Both the position numbers and the translations under genes were made by a program. DNA of 64,000 nt from Rossellomorea marisflavi (GTDB lineage Bacteria; Bacillota; Bacilli; Bacillales; Bacillaceae_B): NCBI GenBank assembly GCA_003667865.1, contig CP033051.1, positions 941,501-1,005,500 of the forward strand. The letters are read 5' to 3'. Shown here in pieces: positions 42,503-51,709 of this stretch; the stretch's first letter is position 1, and each line of letters starts with the position of its first letter. The notes beneath the pieces are model-generated. The model had not been told where the DNA came from. It saw only the letters and a program-made list of their open reading frames with translations, and did no database searches.

Positions 42503-42600
42503 TAAACGACTCAAATTTAAAGATAAACACCTCAAATCCATTTCTAAACGACTCAAACTCACCGATAAACGACCCAAATACCATTCTAAACGCTTTTTTT
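42503..42600 (+). repeat. Five direct repeats on an exact 21-bp period
   Basis: The word TAAAC begins at 42503, 42524, 42545, 42566 and 42587, exactly 21 bases apart. The first four units continue as CGACTCAAA (or CACCTCAAA, CGACCCAAA), while the remaining bases of each unit vary. The fifth unit runs into a T tract. Stop codons in the unit rule out coding. Such spacing, two helical turns, suits an array of protein sites on one DNA face. Confidence 0.8.
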
Positions 42601-42660
42601 CAAAATCTCCGCCCCCCGCAGGAAACCCTATAAACTTCCTACCTCCAAATATTAAAACTA

Positions 42661-42702
42661 AAAAAGATGCTGATTCACTTACATGTCAGCATCTTTTTTT
42701 GG
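42661..42702 (-). terminator. Terminator after the DUF368 gene
   Basis: AAAAGATGCTGA and TCAGCATCTTTT pair around TTCACTTACATG, with A and T tracts on both sides. Confidence 0.85.
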
Positions 42703-42709
42703 TTAAAAC

Positions 42710-43528
42710 CTATTTATTGAATTTATTAGATCCCAGTAATGCTGCGAGTCCGAAGCCTAGGATGAATGTGATGATGCATAGGATGATGGTTATTGTGTTG
42801 GTTACTAGGCCTGGGAATACAACGAATATGGATCCGATAATAAGGCCTACGATGACGGCGTAGGTTATGGATGGGAAGTGGTCTAGTAAGTAGCGTATTC
42901 CTTTACTACTTAGGATGAATCCCACTATTACTCCGGCACCTATAACAGCGATGATCGGAATGTTCATCGTTGATAGTGCGTTGATCGCTGTAGCGTAAAC
43001 CCCTAGAATTAATAATATAAATGAGCCACTAATTCCTGGTAACAGCATGGCCATGCTCGCTAACCAGCCTGATAAAAACAAACCAATGGCACTAAGAGCT
43101 GTTAAAGATGTGATAGGATCTGTTGATTCTTCTGGTTTAAAGAAAGCCATTGATGCTACAAGGGCACCTGCTACTAGGATCAAAATGAAGTGAGTAGCTT
43201 TAAAACTTTTTTTGGCGTCCGCTTGACGGAGGATGAATGGTAGAACCCCGATAATTAATCCGATAAAAAAGAACTGAGTGGGCTCATAATAATGCTCTAG
43301 TAAGTATTCAATAAGTCTACTTAGTAATCCTAATGCTAGAACAACTCCAATTCCAAGCGGAACAAGAAAACCAAGATGTTTTTTCCACTCTCTACTAAAA
43401 AAACCACTTATCGCTTCAAGTAATCGGTCATAAATTCCAAGAACAACAGCAAGTGTTCCCCCACTTACTCCAGGAATCAGATCACTCACGCCCATGATAA
43501 AACCTCTAAAAATATTTTTCCATTCCAT
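42710..43528 (-). CDS. DUF368 membrane protein, probable undecaprenyl phosphate translocase (PopT-like)
   Basis: A 272-residue membrane protein with about eight helices. GVSDLIPGVSGGTLAVVLGI (about 14-33) and a second ASMAMLLPGISGSFILLILG (about 157-176) are the paired DUF368 motifs, related by inverted topology. DUF368 proteins have been shown to recycle the C55 lipid carrier across the membrane, a role important at alkaline pH; DedA/UptA proteins do the same job. ATG follows AGGAGAAC. It is monocistronic and divergent from the AraC-type regulator. Confidence 0.85.
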   Translation of the reverse strand: MEWKNIFRGFIMGVSDLIPGVSGGTLAVVLGIYDRLLEAISGFFSREWKKHLGFLVPLGIGVVLALGLLSRLIEYLLEHYYEPTQFFFIGLIIGVLPFILRQADAKKSFKATHFILILVAGALVASMAFFKPEESTDPITSLTALSAIGLFLSGWLASMAMLLPGISGSFILLILGVYATAINALSTMNIPIIAVIGAGVIVGFILSSKGIRYLLDHFPSITYAVIVGLIIGSIFVVFPGLVTNTITIILCIITFILGFGLAALLGSNKFNK

Positions 43529-43703
43529 ACCAATCGTTCTCCTATAATCTGAGATTAAGTTCCTCTAGTTATTGTAATATAGTCAGCCTTTGATTCAAAG
43601 AAATCTTTTGTTTTATGGTTATCTGAAGAAATCGAGATATTAATTTGTTCCTATCATTCGTTATAATAAATCTATACTATCATTGAGATTTGGAGTTCAT
43701 TCA

Positions 43704-44570
43704 ATGTCAAAACAACAAACTTCTAATTTTGTCTTACATGAGAAAAGTAAAGAATTTTATTGGGAAGGAACGGGACAGCTGTCTATTAAAACCTTCACAC
43801 AGGGTCGCGCCTACTACAGAACGAATAGAGGCTTTTTTGCTGTTGAAGACAATCGATACCTGCTTCTAAACAAGGGTGACTACAGTATCGCCATTGATGA
43901 ACCAAACGAAGTAGAATCATTTTGTGTTTTCTTCCAAGAAGGATTTGCGGAAGAAGTTTTAAAAACAGTGTCTCTTCAAACAAATCAGCTTCTTTCAGAT
44001 CCTTTTAAAGAACAATCATCAATCGGTTTCTTTGAAAAGACATTCGAGCTTCCCTCCATGCTTACTAACCATTTATACAAGCTAAAGAATAAGCATAAGC
44101 AATTCGGAAGAGATGCAGAGTTTCTAGAGGAAAACTATTATAACATCATGGAATGCATTCTTTTGGAACAGACTTCTTCTTTAAAAGAAACCGAAGCCCT
44201 ATCGGCACTAAAAAAAGGAACTAGAGAGGAGCTCTATAGAAGAATTAGCCTTGCACACGATTTTATTCGTGCCTATTTTTATAAAGATATTACCCTTCGA
44301 GACATTGCTAATGCTGCCTTTTTATCACCAAATCACTTATTAAGAAGTTACTCACAAATTTACAAGAAAACCCCGCATCAACATCTTACAGAGTTAAGAA
44401 TTGAAAGAGCCAAATGGCTGTTAAAGGAAACGGACCGTAACATGACTGACATTACATATGATATCGGCCTTCATAATCCCGTCTCCTTTAGTAAAATGTT
44501 TAAGCAATTTGTAGGCACTTCACCATCAAACTACAGAAAAAAGGTGATTTTGGATAAGCAATCAAAGTAA
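43704..44570 (+). CDS. AraC family transcriptional regulator
   Basis: A 288-residue regulator with an N-terminal cupin-like sensing half (about 1-130) and a C-terminal AraC domain (about 190-285) with two helix-turn-helix units: DITLRDIANAAFLSPNHLLR and MTDITYDIGLHNPVSFSKMF. TTGGAG before the ATG at 43704 decides the start, the frame being open 21 bases further upstream. The VOC gene follows by 48 bases in the same direction and may be its target or operon partner. Confidence 0.87.
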   Translation: MSKQQTSNFVLHEKSKEFYWEGTGQLSIKTFTQGRAYYRTNRGFFAVEDNRYLLLNKGDYSIAIDEPNEVESFCVFFQEGFAEEVLKTVSLQTNQLLSDPFKEQSSIGFFEKTFELPSMLTNHLYKLKNKHKQFGRDAEFLEENYYNIMECILLEQTSSLKETEALSALKKGTREELYRRISLAHDFIRAYFYKDITLRDIANAAFLSPNHLLRSYSQIYKKTPHQHLTELRIERAKWLLKETDRNMTDITYDIGLHNPVSFSKMFKQFVGTSPSNYRKKVILDKQSK

Positions 44571-44618
44571 TTTCGTTCTATCATAAGATTATAGAACGAT
44601 TAATAAAGGAGCCTTACT

Positions 44619-44978
44619 ATGAAAATCAACCAAATATCCGTACCCGTGAAACAGCTACAAAGAGCAATTTCTTTTTATCAGGGTGTACTAAATCTTCCTC
44701 TCTTGTTCCAAACAGACACAATGGCATTCTTTGAATGTAACGGTATAAAGCTGCTATTAAGTTTACCTGAGAAAGAGGAATTTGCTCTTTCAAGCTCTGT
44801 CATTTATTTTGATGTAGAAGATATTCAAGAAGCTTTTTCTAATCTATTAGAGAAAGAAGTTGCATTCCTTGACCAACCTCATATAGTTGCTAAAATTGGC
44901 ACAACCGAAACATGGATGACATTTTTCAAAGATTCCGAGAATAACACACTTGCACTAATGAGTGAAGTAGCACTGTAA
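44619..44978 (+). CDS. VOC family protein
   Basis: A 119-residue VOC (glyoxalase-fold) protein: QISVPVKQLQRAISFYQGVL at about 5-24 and the closing FFKDSENNTLALMSEV. The usual first metal His is replaced here (ISVPV), so metal binding is doubtful. AAAGGAGCC precedes the ATG. It follows the AraC-type regulator and ends three bases before a large palindromic repeat. Confidence 0.8.
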   Translation: MKINQISVPVKQLQRAISFYQGVLNLPLLFQTDTMAFFECNGIKLLLSLPEKEEFALSSSVIYFDVEDIQEAFSNLLEKEVAFLDQPHIVAKIGTTETWMTFFKDSENNTLALMSEVAL

Positions 44979-44980
44979 AA

Positions 44981-45334
44981 AAGAGGCTGGGACATAAGTA
45001 TTAATGCTATTGAAAAACCCGAACGATAAGGCGATAATTCGATGAATCTTTCACTTGATTGTTCGGGTCTTTGATTACTATCTTTACGTCCTATTTTTAC
45101 TAGTGGAATGGAGCGAAGGACATTCGACTCCTACGGGAAATAGAGGAAAGGCTGAGACCCCGCAGGCGAAGACGAGGAGGCTCAGCTTCCTCCCCGTGGA
45201 AAGCGAATGTCTGTAGCGCAATGGAACGAACTTAATTTTCTCAAACTAAATTGAATCTTTAAGAAAACAGTATTCTGTTAATTAGATATTGTTCGTTTTT
45301 AAGTATTAGTTATTTAGTTTTGTCCCAGCCTCTT
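44981..45334. repeat. 354-bp palindromic element with GGCTGGGACA ends, intact copy
   Basis: Begins AAGAGGCTGGGACATAA and ends TTTTGTCCCAGCCTCTT, 14 bases of perfect terminal inversion. Inside are AAAACCCGAACGA and GATTGTTCGGGTC (a second inverted pair) and a GC-rich core with GAAAGGCTGAGACCCCGC, GGCGAAGACGAGGAGGCTCA and TCCCCGTGGAAAGCGAATGT. A second intact copy lies at 56029-56440. No coding capacity is seen; it fills the gap. Confidence 0.82.
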
Positions 45335-45464
45335 ATATTTCCTGGGTCATATATGCTAGTTTTTTCTATATCAGGGTTACTTTATGACTAATCAAATTTA
45401 AGCTTTCTCAACTAGCCACTACAACATCTGAATTCTTCTTTACAATAATCTAGTAGTTATACTT

Positions 45465-46139
45465 CTATCTAATATCTCTCCGATAAAGATCCCGACTCTT
45501 ATACCCTGCCCTCATAATCTCTTTCATTTCCCCACGACGCTTTTCCCTAGTCGCTTCCTGCTTTGCACTATAGACAAATCGTGCCCAATCTTTTCGATAT
45601 CCAGGAGTCAATGATCCATAAAACGCTAGAAGGTCTGGGCTATCCTTTAAATCATTTTCAATATCGGAAATCATCTCTATATAGTCATCAACACATTGAT
45701 TAGCCTTAGATGAGGTTCTATTTATGTTGTTTTGTGCTTCTTTTTTTAATCCGACTACAGTAAAGACATCATCCAGTCCTACCATTCTGGCAAATTTTAT
45801 GTCGCTTTTTCCAACATATCCTTTCTCATCAGTACCTACCCCCTCTAAAAGACTGTCCCGATGAATAAAAGAGTCATAAACTTTATTGCCCTTTTTTGGG
45901 TAGGCTAAGTAAATATATCCGTTTTCATTTAAATACTGCTTATCTATAATCAGGTTGACAATGTTTTTTAACGCATTAATATCCAGAACAAAAGCAAAGA
46001 TTAAATCATAGTGATCTTTATTAAATTGAGTGTCATATCCTTCTAATCCAGCAAAATAATCTGTATCTTTTGGTATATGAAGCACTACTATTTTTTCATA
46101 CTTCTGCAAATTTAATTTTTCGACGATTGTTTTAGACAT
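45465..46139 (-). CDS. YdeI/OmpD-associated family protein
   Basis: A 224-residue soluble protein. The last 55 residues (LTPGYRKDWARFVYSAKQEA, then TREKRRGEMKEIMRAGYKS) match the YdeI/OmpD-associated domain. The first 130 residues form a DUF3052-like domain, as in a YdeI-fused Firmicutes subgroup. GGGGAGAAG precedes the ATG at 46139; the frame is open 42 bases upstream. Function unknown. Confidence 0.72.
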   Translation of the reverse strand: MSKTIVEKLNLQKYEKIVVLHIPKDTDYFAGLEGYDTQFNKDHYDLIFAFVLDINALKNIVNLIIDKQYLNENGYIYLAYPKKGNKVYDSFIHRDSLLEGVGTDEKGYVGKSDIKFARMVGLDDVFTVVGLKKEAQNNINRTSSKANQCVDDYIEMISDIENDLKDSPDLLAFYGSLTPGYRKDWARFVYSAKQEATREKRRGEMKEIMRAGYKSRDLYRRDIR

Positions 46140-46263
46140 TTTCTTCTCCCCTATTTTATTGATACTTTCATTATAAACCAATAATAATCATGCTCTACTT
46201 TCCTCTAGTAATTTATCGTTACTACTTTTAATGTGATATCTCTTTATATGTTTATAAAACAAA

Positions 46264-46295
46264 AAAACCTCGTTCTTATATAACGAAGTTTCATT
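46264..46295 (-). terminator. Terminator after the GlnR-like gene
   Basis: On the minus strand AACTTCGTT pairs with AACGAGGTT around ATATAAG, followed by TTTTTTTG. It is 20-50 bases after the GlnR-like stop. Confidence 0.78.
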
Positions 46296-46315
46296 CTAAC
46301 TTATTGTGTTATTTA

Positions 46316-46561
46316 TTATATATCTTTACTTAACAATGCTTTTATTCCTGCAGTATTAATTCCTTTTTTAATAAGCTCTTTAACTTTTTTTAATTGATTA
46401 ATGTCATTTAGTGAGTAAAGGCGATGATTACTTTCATTCCTAGATGGGGTCACCAACCCTTGGTCTTCATAGTATCGAATTTGCCTAGCTGATAGATCGG
46501 TTAGATCCTCTACCACACCGATTGGAAATGTTGGGACATGTTCAGGAATATTGTTGTTCAA
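46316..46561 (-). CDS. Short GlnR/TnrA-like MerR regulator lacking the C-terminal tail
   Basis: An 81-residue MerR-fold DNA-binding protein very like the N-terminal domain of GlnR: FPIGVVEDLTDLSARQIRYY at 12-31 and EDQGLVTPSRNESNHRLYSL at 32-51. It stops at the position where GlnR continues for about 50 more residues that bind feedback-inhibited glutamine synthetase. A terminator follows shortly, and no continuing frame was seen, so this is a compact regulator rather than an obvious recent truncation. GGAGGAT precedes the start. It lies near amtB, whose promoter has a perfect GlnR/TnrA box. Confidence 0.8.
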   Translation of the reverse strand: MNNNIPEHVPTFPIGVVEDLTDLSARQIRYYEDQGLVTPSRNESNHRLYSLNDINQLKKVKELIKKGINTAGIKALLSKDI

Positions 46562-46590
46562 AAGCCATCCTCCTCACTTTTTTGCTTTGT

Positions 46591-47310
46591 TTATTTTAAT
46601 GTAGCAATATGAGCATATACTTCATTTAAGTGACTATAGCCTAACTCTTTCACGCGCCGAATACCTTCTGACCATAGCTTTGCTGTTGCAATCGCATCTT
46701 GTAAAGCATGGTGCCTTTGTAGATTACAAATTTTATAATAATCACAGTACTCATCAAGTGTTTTGAAGTTCAAGTCAGGCTCTACCACTTTGGTTAGGAA
46801 TGACGTATCAAGAATTCTGTGTTGAAAGTCTGTTTTTAGAGCCATCCAGCTTGCATGCTTCATAAATTGTTTCTCGTGACTTGAGTGATGGGCAACAAGA
46901 ATATCACTCTGGACATATTGGTAGAAATTCTTTAATACTTCCTGAATAGGAGGAGCATGAATTAATTGTTCTTTCGTAATACCTGTCAATGCTTCAATTT
47001 CTTCTGATGGCCCTTCATCACTAAATACAGCAGAATAAAATGTCTCATCCTCTAAAAGTTGGTCTCCTTGCATTTTTATAGCACCGATGGATAAGATTCG
47101 GTCTCCTTTATAAGGGTAAAACCCTGTTGTTTCAATATCAAAGACGACTACACGTAACTGATCAAATGGCGTATTTAATACATCTTTCTTTTTCATCTCA
47201 CGCTGCAGATTTCGAATATAGGCCATTTGCCGTGGATCTGATAATGATGCATCTGCATTAGAATTGAATCGGCCAGATAACTGTTTCACGAATTGTAACA
47301 TCTGATTCAT
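46591..47310 (-). CDS. DnaQ-like 3'-5' exonuclease (DEDDh)
   Basis: A 239-residue exonuclease of the DnaQ/PolC epsilon type. The first motif VVFDIETTGF gives Asp58 and Glu60 and the last, HHALQDAIATAKLW, gives the DEDDh His and Asp205. It would trim DNA or RNA 3' ends; the substrate is unknown. The ATG at 47310 overlaps the stop of the DUF294 gene (TAATG); an ATG six bases and a GTG fifteen bases upstream are alternatives, none with a strong ribosome site. Pairing with a nucleotidyltransferase-like gene suggests a shared task. Confidence 0.83.
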   Translation of the reverse strand: MNQMLQFVKQLSGRFNSNADASLSDPRQMAYIRNLQREMKKKDVLNTPFDQLRVVVFDIETTGFYPYKGDRILSIGAIKMQGDQLLEDETFYSAVFSDEGPSEEIEALTGITKEQLIHAPPIQEVLKNFYQYVQSDILVAHHSSHEKQFMKHASWMALKTDFQHRILDTSFLTKVVEPDLNFKTLDEYCDYYKICNLQRHHALQDAIATAKLWSEGIRRVKELGYSHLNEVYAHIATLK

Positions 47311-48278
47311 TACCATGTTGAACACTCATTCTCAATGATTTTTTTAGTATCAGAAAAAAGGTGATATCCGCCTTTCATGATTCTTTTTAGCTCCCTTTTG
47401 TCCTGTTTTGATAGCTTTTCTATTGGGATAAGATGAACGCGCTCGTAGTCCGTGATGTCTTTCTGAAAATGAAGACGAAACTGTAGAAGCTGCCGAAAAC
47501 ACTCTTCATATTGGTAAATAGATGGGTATTTATCCTTTATGGTTTCGAACCGTACTAGAGTAGAAGATTGTAAGATAGTTTCTTTTATTGATAGTAAACG
47601 CAACGAATTCACATATGGAAAGAACGTGGTTTGCTTTAGCTGTATGCGCCCAGATTTTTCACCAAAAGAGTCTGTAAGCAATTGTCCAAATACACCTACA
47701 CCCTTTTTGATAAAGTCCACATTTTCTATTAAGCGAATATAGAGCCGGGGTTCACTTTGTATTATCGTAAAGGCATACTGTTTCATCTGATCAATAAACT
47801 GGTGTTCACCAATTAACACTCTTGCATCCATAAAAGTGGAAAAATGGCGTAAGGTAGTCCAGCTTGCTTCTGTTAACCAATTTGAGATCTGCTGCTTCCA
47901 GTCACTGATAGATTGACACCACAATGGATTGGATGCCATAACCTTTCCGTCACAGAGCTCATAGCCAACGATTTCTAAACCTAGAGAAATTTCATTTCCA
48001 AGCTTTAAGAAATATTCTTGATCTGTAGGGGTTCCATCATATAGTAGACCATGGTCCTGATCGCTAACGACAGATTGTTCAAAGCGCCCAGCACTTCCCA
48101 TTAAAAAGAAAGCAAAGGGAGCGGGAGGATTCCCCCACTCGCTTTGCACTTTTTCTATTGCCACGTTCACTGTTTTCCTAAGCACATCATCATGTAATGC
48201 ATTTAACTGAGTAGGATTCGTTGAAACGTTCTTTATATTTTTTTGTCGCCAATTCATGATTTCTCCGTAACTGTTCAT
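47310..48278 (-). CDS. DUF294 nucleotidyltransferase-like protein
   Basis: A 322-residue protein with a GlnD-like nucleotidyltransferase domain: GSAGRFEQSVVSDQDHGLLY at 61-80, with the metal pair Asp73 and Asp75. A helical C-terminal domain (about 180-320, DUF294_C type) follows. Relatives usually carry CBS or cyclic-nucleotide domains in front; this one does not. AGGGGGTCG precedes the ATG. It sits between amtB and the exonuclease gene, all on one strand, so it may modify or signal in nitrogen control, which is inference. Confidence 0.8.
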   Translation of the reverse strand: MNSYGEIMNWRQKNIKNVSTNPTQLNALHDDVLRKTVNVAIEKVQSEWGNPPAPFAFFLMGSAGRFEQSVVSDQDHGLLYDGTPTDQEYFLKLGNEISLGLEIVGYELCDGKVMASNPLWCQSISDWKQQISNWLTEASWTTLRHFSTFMDARVLIGEHQFIDQMKQYAFTIIQSEPRLYIRLIENVDFIKKGVGVFGQLLTDSFGEKSGRIQLKQTTFFPYVNSLRLLSIKETILQSSTLVRFETIKDKYPSIYQYEECFRQLLQFRLHFQKDITDYERVHLIPIEKLSKQDKRELKRIMKGGYHLFSDTKKIIENECSTW

Positions 48279-48316
48279 TCGGTCGACCCCCTTGTTTCAA
48301 CGAATCATCTTACAGA

Positions 48317-49585
48317 TTAAGCACCTTTTTGATCTTGTGGGTTAGGAAGATTTTCTGGATAGCCATATCCACCATGTTCACTTATATCAAGCCCGAGAAT
48401 CTCTTCTTCCTCTGTTACTCTAATTCCACCCATTACTTTATCCATAACTTTAAGAATGATAAAGGCTACAACGAATGCATATAGTCCACTTGTTACGACT
48501 CCAAGTGCTTGCACTCCTAACTGAGTGAAGCCTCCACCGTAGAATAGTCCTGCTTGCCCCCAGCCGATATCTGTTGAGAAAGCTGGTACGGCGAATAATC
48601 CGTTTGCTAATGTTCCCCAAACCCCTACGGTACCGTGTACTGATAGTGCAAAGATTGGGTCATCAATTCTGGCTCTATCAAATAGCTTCATACTAAAGAT
48701 CACAATCACGCCACCAACTAAGCCGATTACGACAGCTGCCCAAGGATCAACAAATCCTGCTGGAGCTGTAATGGCTACAAGCCCTGCTAAAGCACCATTT
48801 AAAGTTGATGGAACATCTGCTTTTCCAGTGAGCACCCAAGCTACAAACATTGCAGCAATAGCCCCTGCAGCTGCAGCTAATTGTGTGTTTAAAATAACAA
48901 AGCCAAAGAACCCATCAGCTACTCCAAATGTACTCCCACCGTTAAATCCAAACCATCCTACCCATAGAAGTAAAACTCCTAGTGCCGTGAATACTTGGTT
49001 ATGTCCTGCCAGTTCATTAGAAGAACCATCTTTATTATACTTACCGATACGAGGCTTTAAGACGATTGTTGCTGCTAGTGCTGCCATTGCACCTGTTAAG
49101 TGAACAACTGTTGAGCCTGCAAAGTCTTGTTTTCCATGATCAGCTAACCAACCGCCACCCCAAATCCAATGAGCAACAACTGGATAAATAAGTGCTGAGA
49201 ATAAAACAGCGAAGATGACGTAAGAGGAAAGTTTTGCACGTTCAGCAAACCCTCCAAATGCAATTGTTAAGGCAATCAGTGCAAACATCATTTGGAACAT
49301 AAAGTCTACTGCTGGAGATAGTCCTTCTCCACTAAACGAAGCGTCTCCATAGAAGAAGCTCGAAAGTCCGATAAACCAATTCCCTTCTCCATAAATGAAT
49401 CCATAACCGACTGCCCAGAAAACAAGAGAACCAATTCCAGCTGTGAAGATCGTTTTACCAGCAATATGACCGGCATTTTTCATTCGTGTCGATCCTGCTT
49501 CAAGCAAAATAAATCCTCCAAGCATTAATAAAACGAGAAATGTACCAATGATGACCCATAAATTATCCATTAGAGCAATTTCCAT
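48317..49585 (-). CDS. amtB: Ammonium transporter AmtB (NrgA)
   Basis: A 422-residue ammonium channel with eleven helices. Family marks include AFGGFAERAKLSSYVIFAVL (about 90-109), DFAGSTVVHLTGAMAALAAT (about 147-166) with the first pore-lining His, and SVHGTVGVWGTLANGLF with the second. GGGGAG before the ATG at 49585 sets the start; the frame is open 36 bases further. A perfect GlnR/TnrA box lies upstream, so it should be induced on nitrogen limitation. No glnK gene follows, which is unusual for amtB. Confidence 0.94.
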   Translation of the reverse strand: MEIALMDNLWVIIGTFLVLLMLGGFILLEAGSTRMKNAGHIAGKTIFTAGIGSLVFWAVGYGFIYGEGNWFIGLSSFFYGDASFSGEGLSPAVDFMFQMMFALIALTIAFGGFAERAKLSSYVIFAVLFSALIYPVVAHWIWGGGWLADHGKQDFAGSTVVHLTGAMAALAATIVLKPRIGKYNKDGSSNELAGHNQVFTALGVLLLWVGWFGFNGGSTFGVADGFFGFVILNTQLAAAAGAIAAMFVAWVLTGKADVPSTLNGALAGLVAITAPAGFVDPWAAVVIGLVGGVIVIFSMKLFDRARIDDPIFALSVHGTVGVWGTLANGLFAVPAFSTDIGWGQAGLFYGGGFTQLGVQALGVVTSGLYAFVVAFIILKVMDKVMGGIRVTEEEEILGLDISEHGGYGYPENLPNPQDQKGA

Positions 49586-50208
49586 TTTGTTTTCTCCCCT
49601 TTGTGTTAGATGTTTTAACATCCTTTGTTAGTTACACTTTACTAACGACTGAATTTTCTAACAACTATCTTGTTAGAAAATCTAACATACAATTTTTAGG
49701 GGAGAAAAAGTGTAAGCGATGCCATTGCTGTGGTTTCTTATTTCATCTCCAGTATTAAAATGATGCCTATTTTTAAAAATGAACTAGATCCTTAATTTAT
49801 ACTAAGTAATATTAATGTACAGATTACGAAAAAATTGGGTGGATAAAAAAATGGGTATTGGTTAAATATGTGAGGGGAGAGCTTTCCGAAGAATTCATGG
49901 TATGAATGTCAAAATATTTTTAATGCGTATATGCAGTTTTTTATTTAATTATCTCCATCTGAAACAGTACTTATTGTGAATACTGAAATATCAACGGGTC
50001 TAATGAGAACCTGATAACTTAATTTCCTCCTCATACTTTCTTTAACTCCTATTTCCCTCAAAATTAGTAAACCATTAATAATACTATACTAATATAGTTT
50101 AATCAATTAATATGTACATATGTCGAAATTTGTAGTAATATAAGGAAAAATAGGTAGTACTATAGCAATAATATCATTTCATAGTTTCTAGTAGAAAGGA
50201 CCGAAAAC
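49586..50208. other. 623-bp intergenic region
   Basis: The left 100 bases hold the amtB control sites. The remainder (49700-50208) is AT-rich promoter-like DNA upstream of the chemoreceptor gene, without recognisable gene, repeat or RNA. Confidence 0.5.
49647..49687 (-). promoter_or_regulatory. GlnR/TnrA boxes upstream of amtB
   Basis: TGTTAGAAAATCTAACA at 49671-49687 fits the GlnR/TnrA consensus TGTNANAWWWTNTNACA at all defined positions. A half-site GAATTTTCTAACA lies at 49651-49663, with starts of the two 17-mers 24 bases apart. They lie about 60-100 bases upstream of the amtB start. Confidence 0.85.
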
Positions 50209-51681
50209 ATGTTTAATCGAAAGAAAGTTGATTCACAGCTAACAATGCAACAAATTGACATGGTAAAAAGGAATAGTGCCGTGAATGTGGCTCTTACCAT
50301 TGTTACGTTACTTATTTTATCCGCTCTGTCTTATGGCATTTCAGCAAGTATCCTCATCACGATTGGAATCCAATTAGCTATATGGTTACCATTCCTAGTA
50401 TTACATTTAAGTAGAAAGTGGATTTTTCATATCAAGTATATTGCAATCATAGGCTCTGCACTTTCTACAACTTATGGAATTGTGACTGCCCCAAATGCGA
50501 TGAGCATTATCTCAATGATTTACTTAGTAATTCTAACGCTTATTTATATGGATATGAAACTCTCTATTGCTATTAATGTATATGGCATTTTATTACTCGC
50601 TTATATGTTTATCTTCCATTCGGATATTTTCACACCCGATCAAGCTGTATCCTACGGGATCTATTATGCACTAATCTTAATTGTTTCTTTTTCTTCATTA
50701 AGAATATCCAATTTTATGTTTAAACAAATTGAAGAAGCTCGGAAGAAGGCAGAAGAATTTTTCAAAGAACAAGAAGAACAAAAGAAATCATTACAAGAAC
50801 TTATTACAACGGTAACAGAAAAAACAGCAAATATTGCTTCACACAGTGAAGAAAATAATATTGCTTTCCGTGAAATGAGTGCTACCTTCCAAGAGATTGC
50901 AACAGGTGCAAATTCTCAAAGTGAATCAACACAGGATATTAATGATTCGATTACAAATATGAATTCCATGGTTAATGAGATGGATACTGCTGTGAAATCT
51001 CTTACAGATGAATCCCTTCAAACAAAGCAGTTATCTGAATCTGGTCAAAGTCAAATTCATGCACTCACTCAAATCATTAAGGAATTCAAGAAAGAAATTG
51101 ATGGTATGTCTGAAGAGATTACACAACTGATTCATAATCTTAATGAAACAAATCAATTTAGTAATACGATTAAGGAAATTGCCAATCAGACAAATCTATT
51201 ATCCTTAAATGCTAGTATTGAAGCCGCTCGTGCTGGAGAAAATGGTAAGGGCTTTGCAGTAGTCGCACATGAGATTCGAAATCTTGCAGAGATGTCGAGT
51301 GATTCTGCAGAGAAAATTTCCGAGCAGCTTGCAACATTCTCTCAGCAATCAGATCAAACACGAAATAAAATGGTTCAAGTTGCTGAACGAATGGATGAAA
51401 GCTATCAAATTACTGAAAATACCCAAAACTCGTTTCGACAAATTTATGAAGGGGTTATTAAACTTGATGCCCTTTCAAATACCATTGATTCATTAACAAA
51501 ATCGATTTCTCAATCGAATAAAACGATTAGCCATTCTACGAATGAGTTAGCTGCGTACAGTCAGGAATCGAGTGCTTCGCTTGAGCAGGTGACAGCAACT
51601 CTTGAAACGTGCTTAACGAGTAATGAGGACATACTAGAGCATTTAAAAGGCCTAGAATCCATCTTAAACAAAAATCAATAA
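50209..51681 (+). CDS. Membrane chemoreceptor (methyl-accepting type) with multi-helix N-terminus
   Basis: A 490-residue receptor. The N-terminus (about 25-175) holds about six membrane helices with only short loops and no periplasmic ligand domain, followed without HAMP by a helix and the MCP signalling domain. The hairpin tip [20 protein letters not shown] lies at about 323-342 and contacts CheA/CheW. It may sense a membrane-borne or intracellular cue. The ATG follows AGAAAGGACC. Monocistronic. Confidence 0.85.
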   Translation: MFNRKKVDSQLTMQQIDMVKRNSAVNVALTIVTLLILSALSYGISASILITIGIQLAIWLPFLVLHLSRKWIFHIKYIAIIGSALSTTYGIVTAPNAMSIISMIYLVILTLIYMDMKLSIAINVYGILLLAYMFIFHSDIFTPDQAVSYGIYYALILIVSFSSLRISNFMFKQIEEARKKAEEFFKEQEEQKKSLQELITTVTEKTANIASHSEENNIAFREMSATFQEIATGANSQSESTQDINDSITNMNSMVNEMDTAVKSLTDESLQTKQLSESGQSQIHALTQIIKEFKKEIDGMSEEITQLIHNLNETNQFSNTIKEIANQTNLLSLNASIEAARAGENGKGFAVVAHEIRNLAEMSSDSAEKISEQLATFSQQSDQTRNKMVQVAERMDESYQITENTQNSFRQIYEGVIKLDALSNTIDSLTKSISQSNKTISHSTNELAAYSQESSASLEQVTATLETCLTSNEDILEHLKGLESILNKNQ

Positions 51682-51709
51682 TCATAGAACGGGCTATTCA
51701 TTTAGTCAA

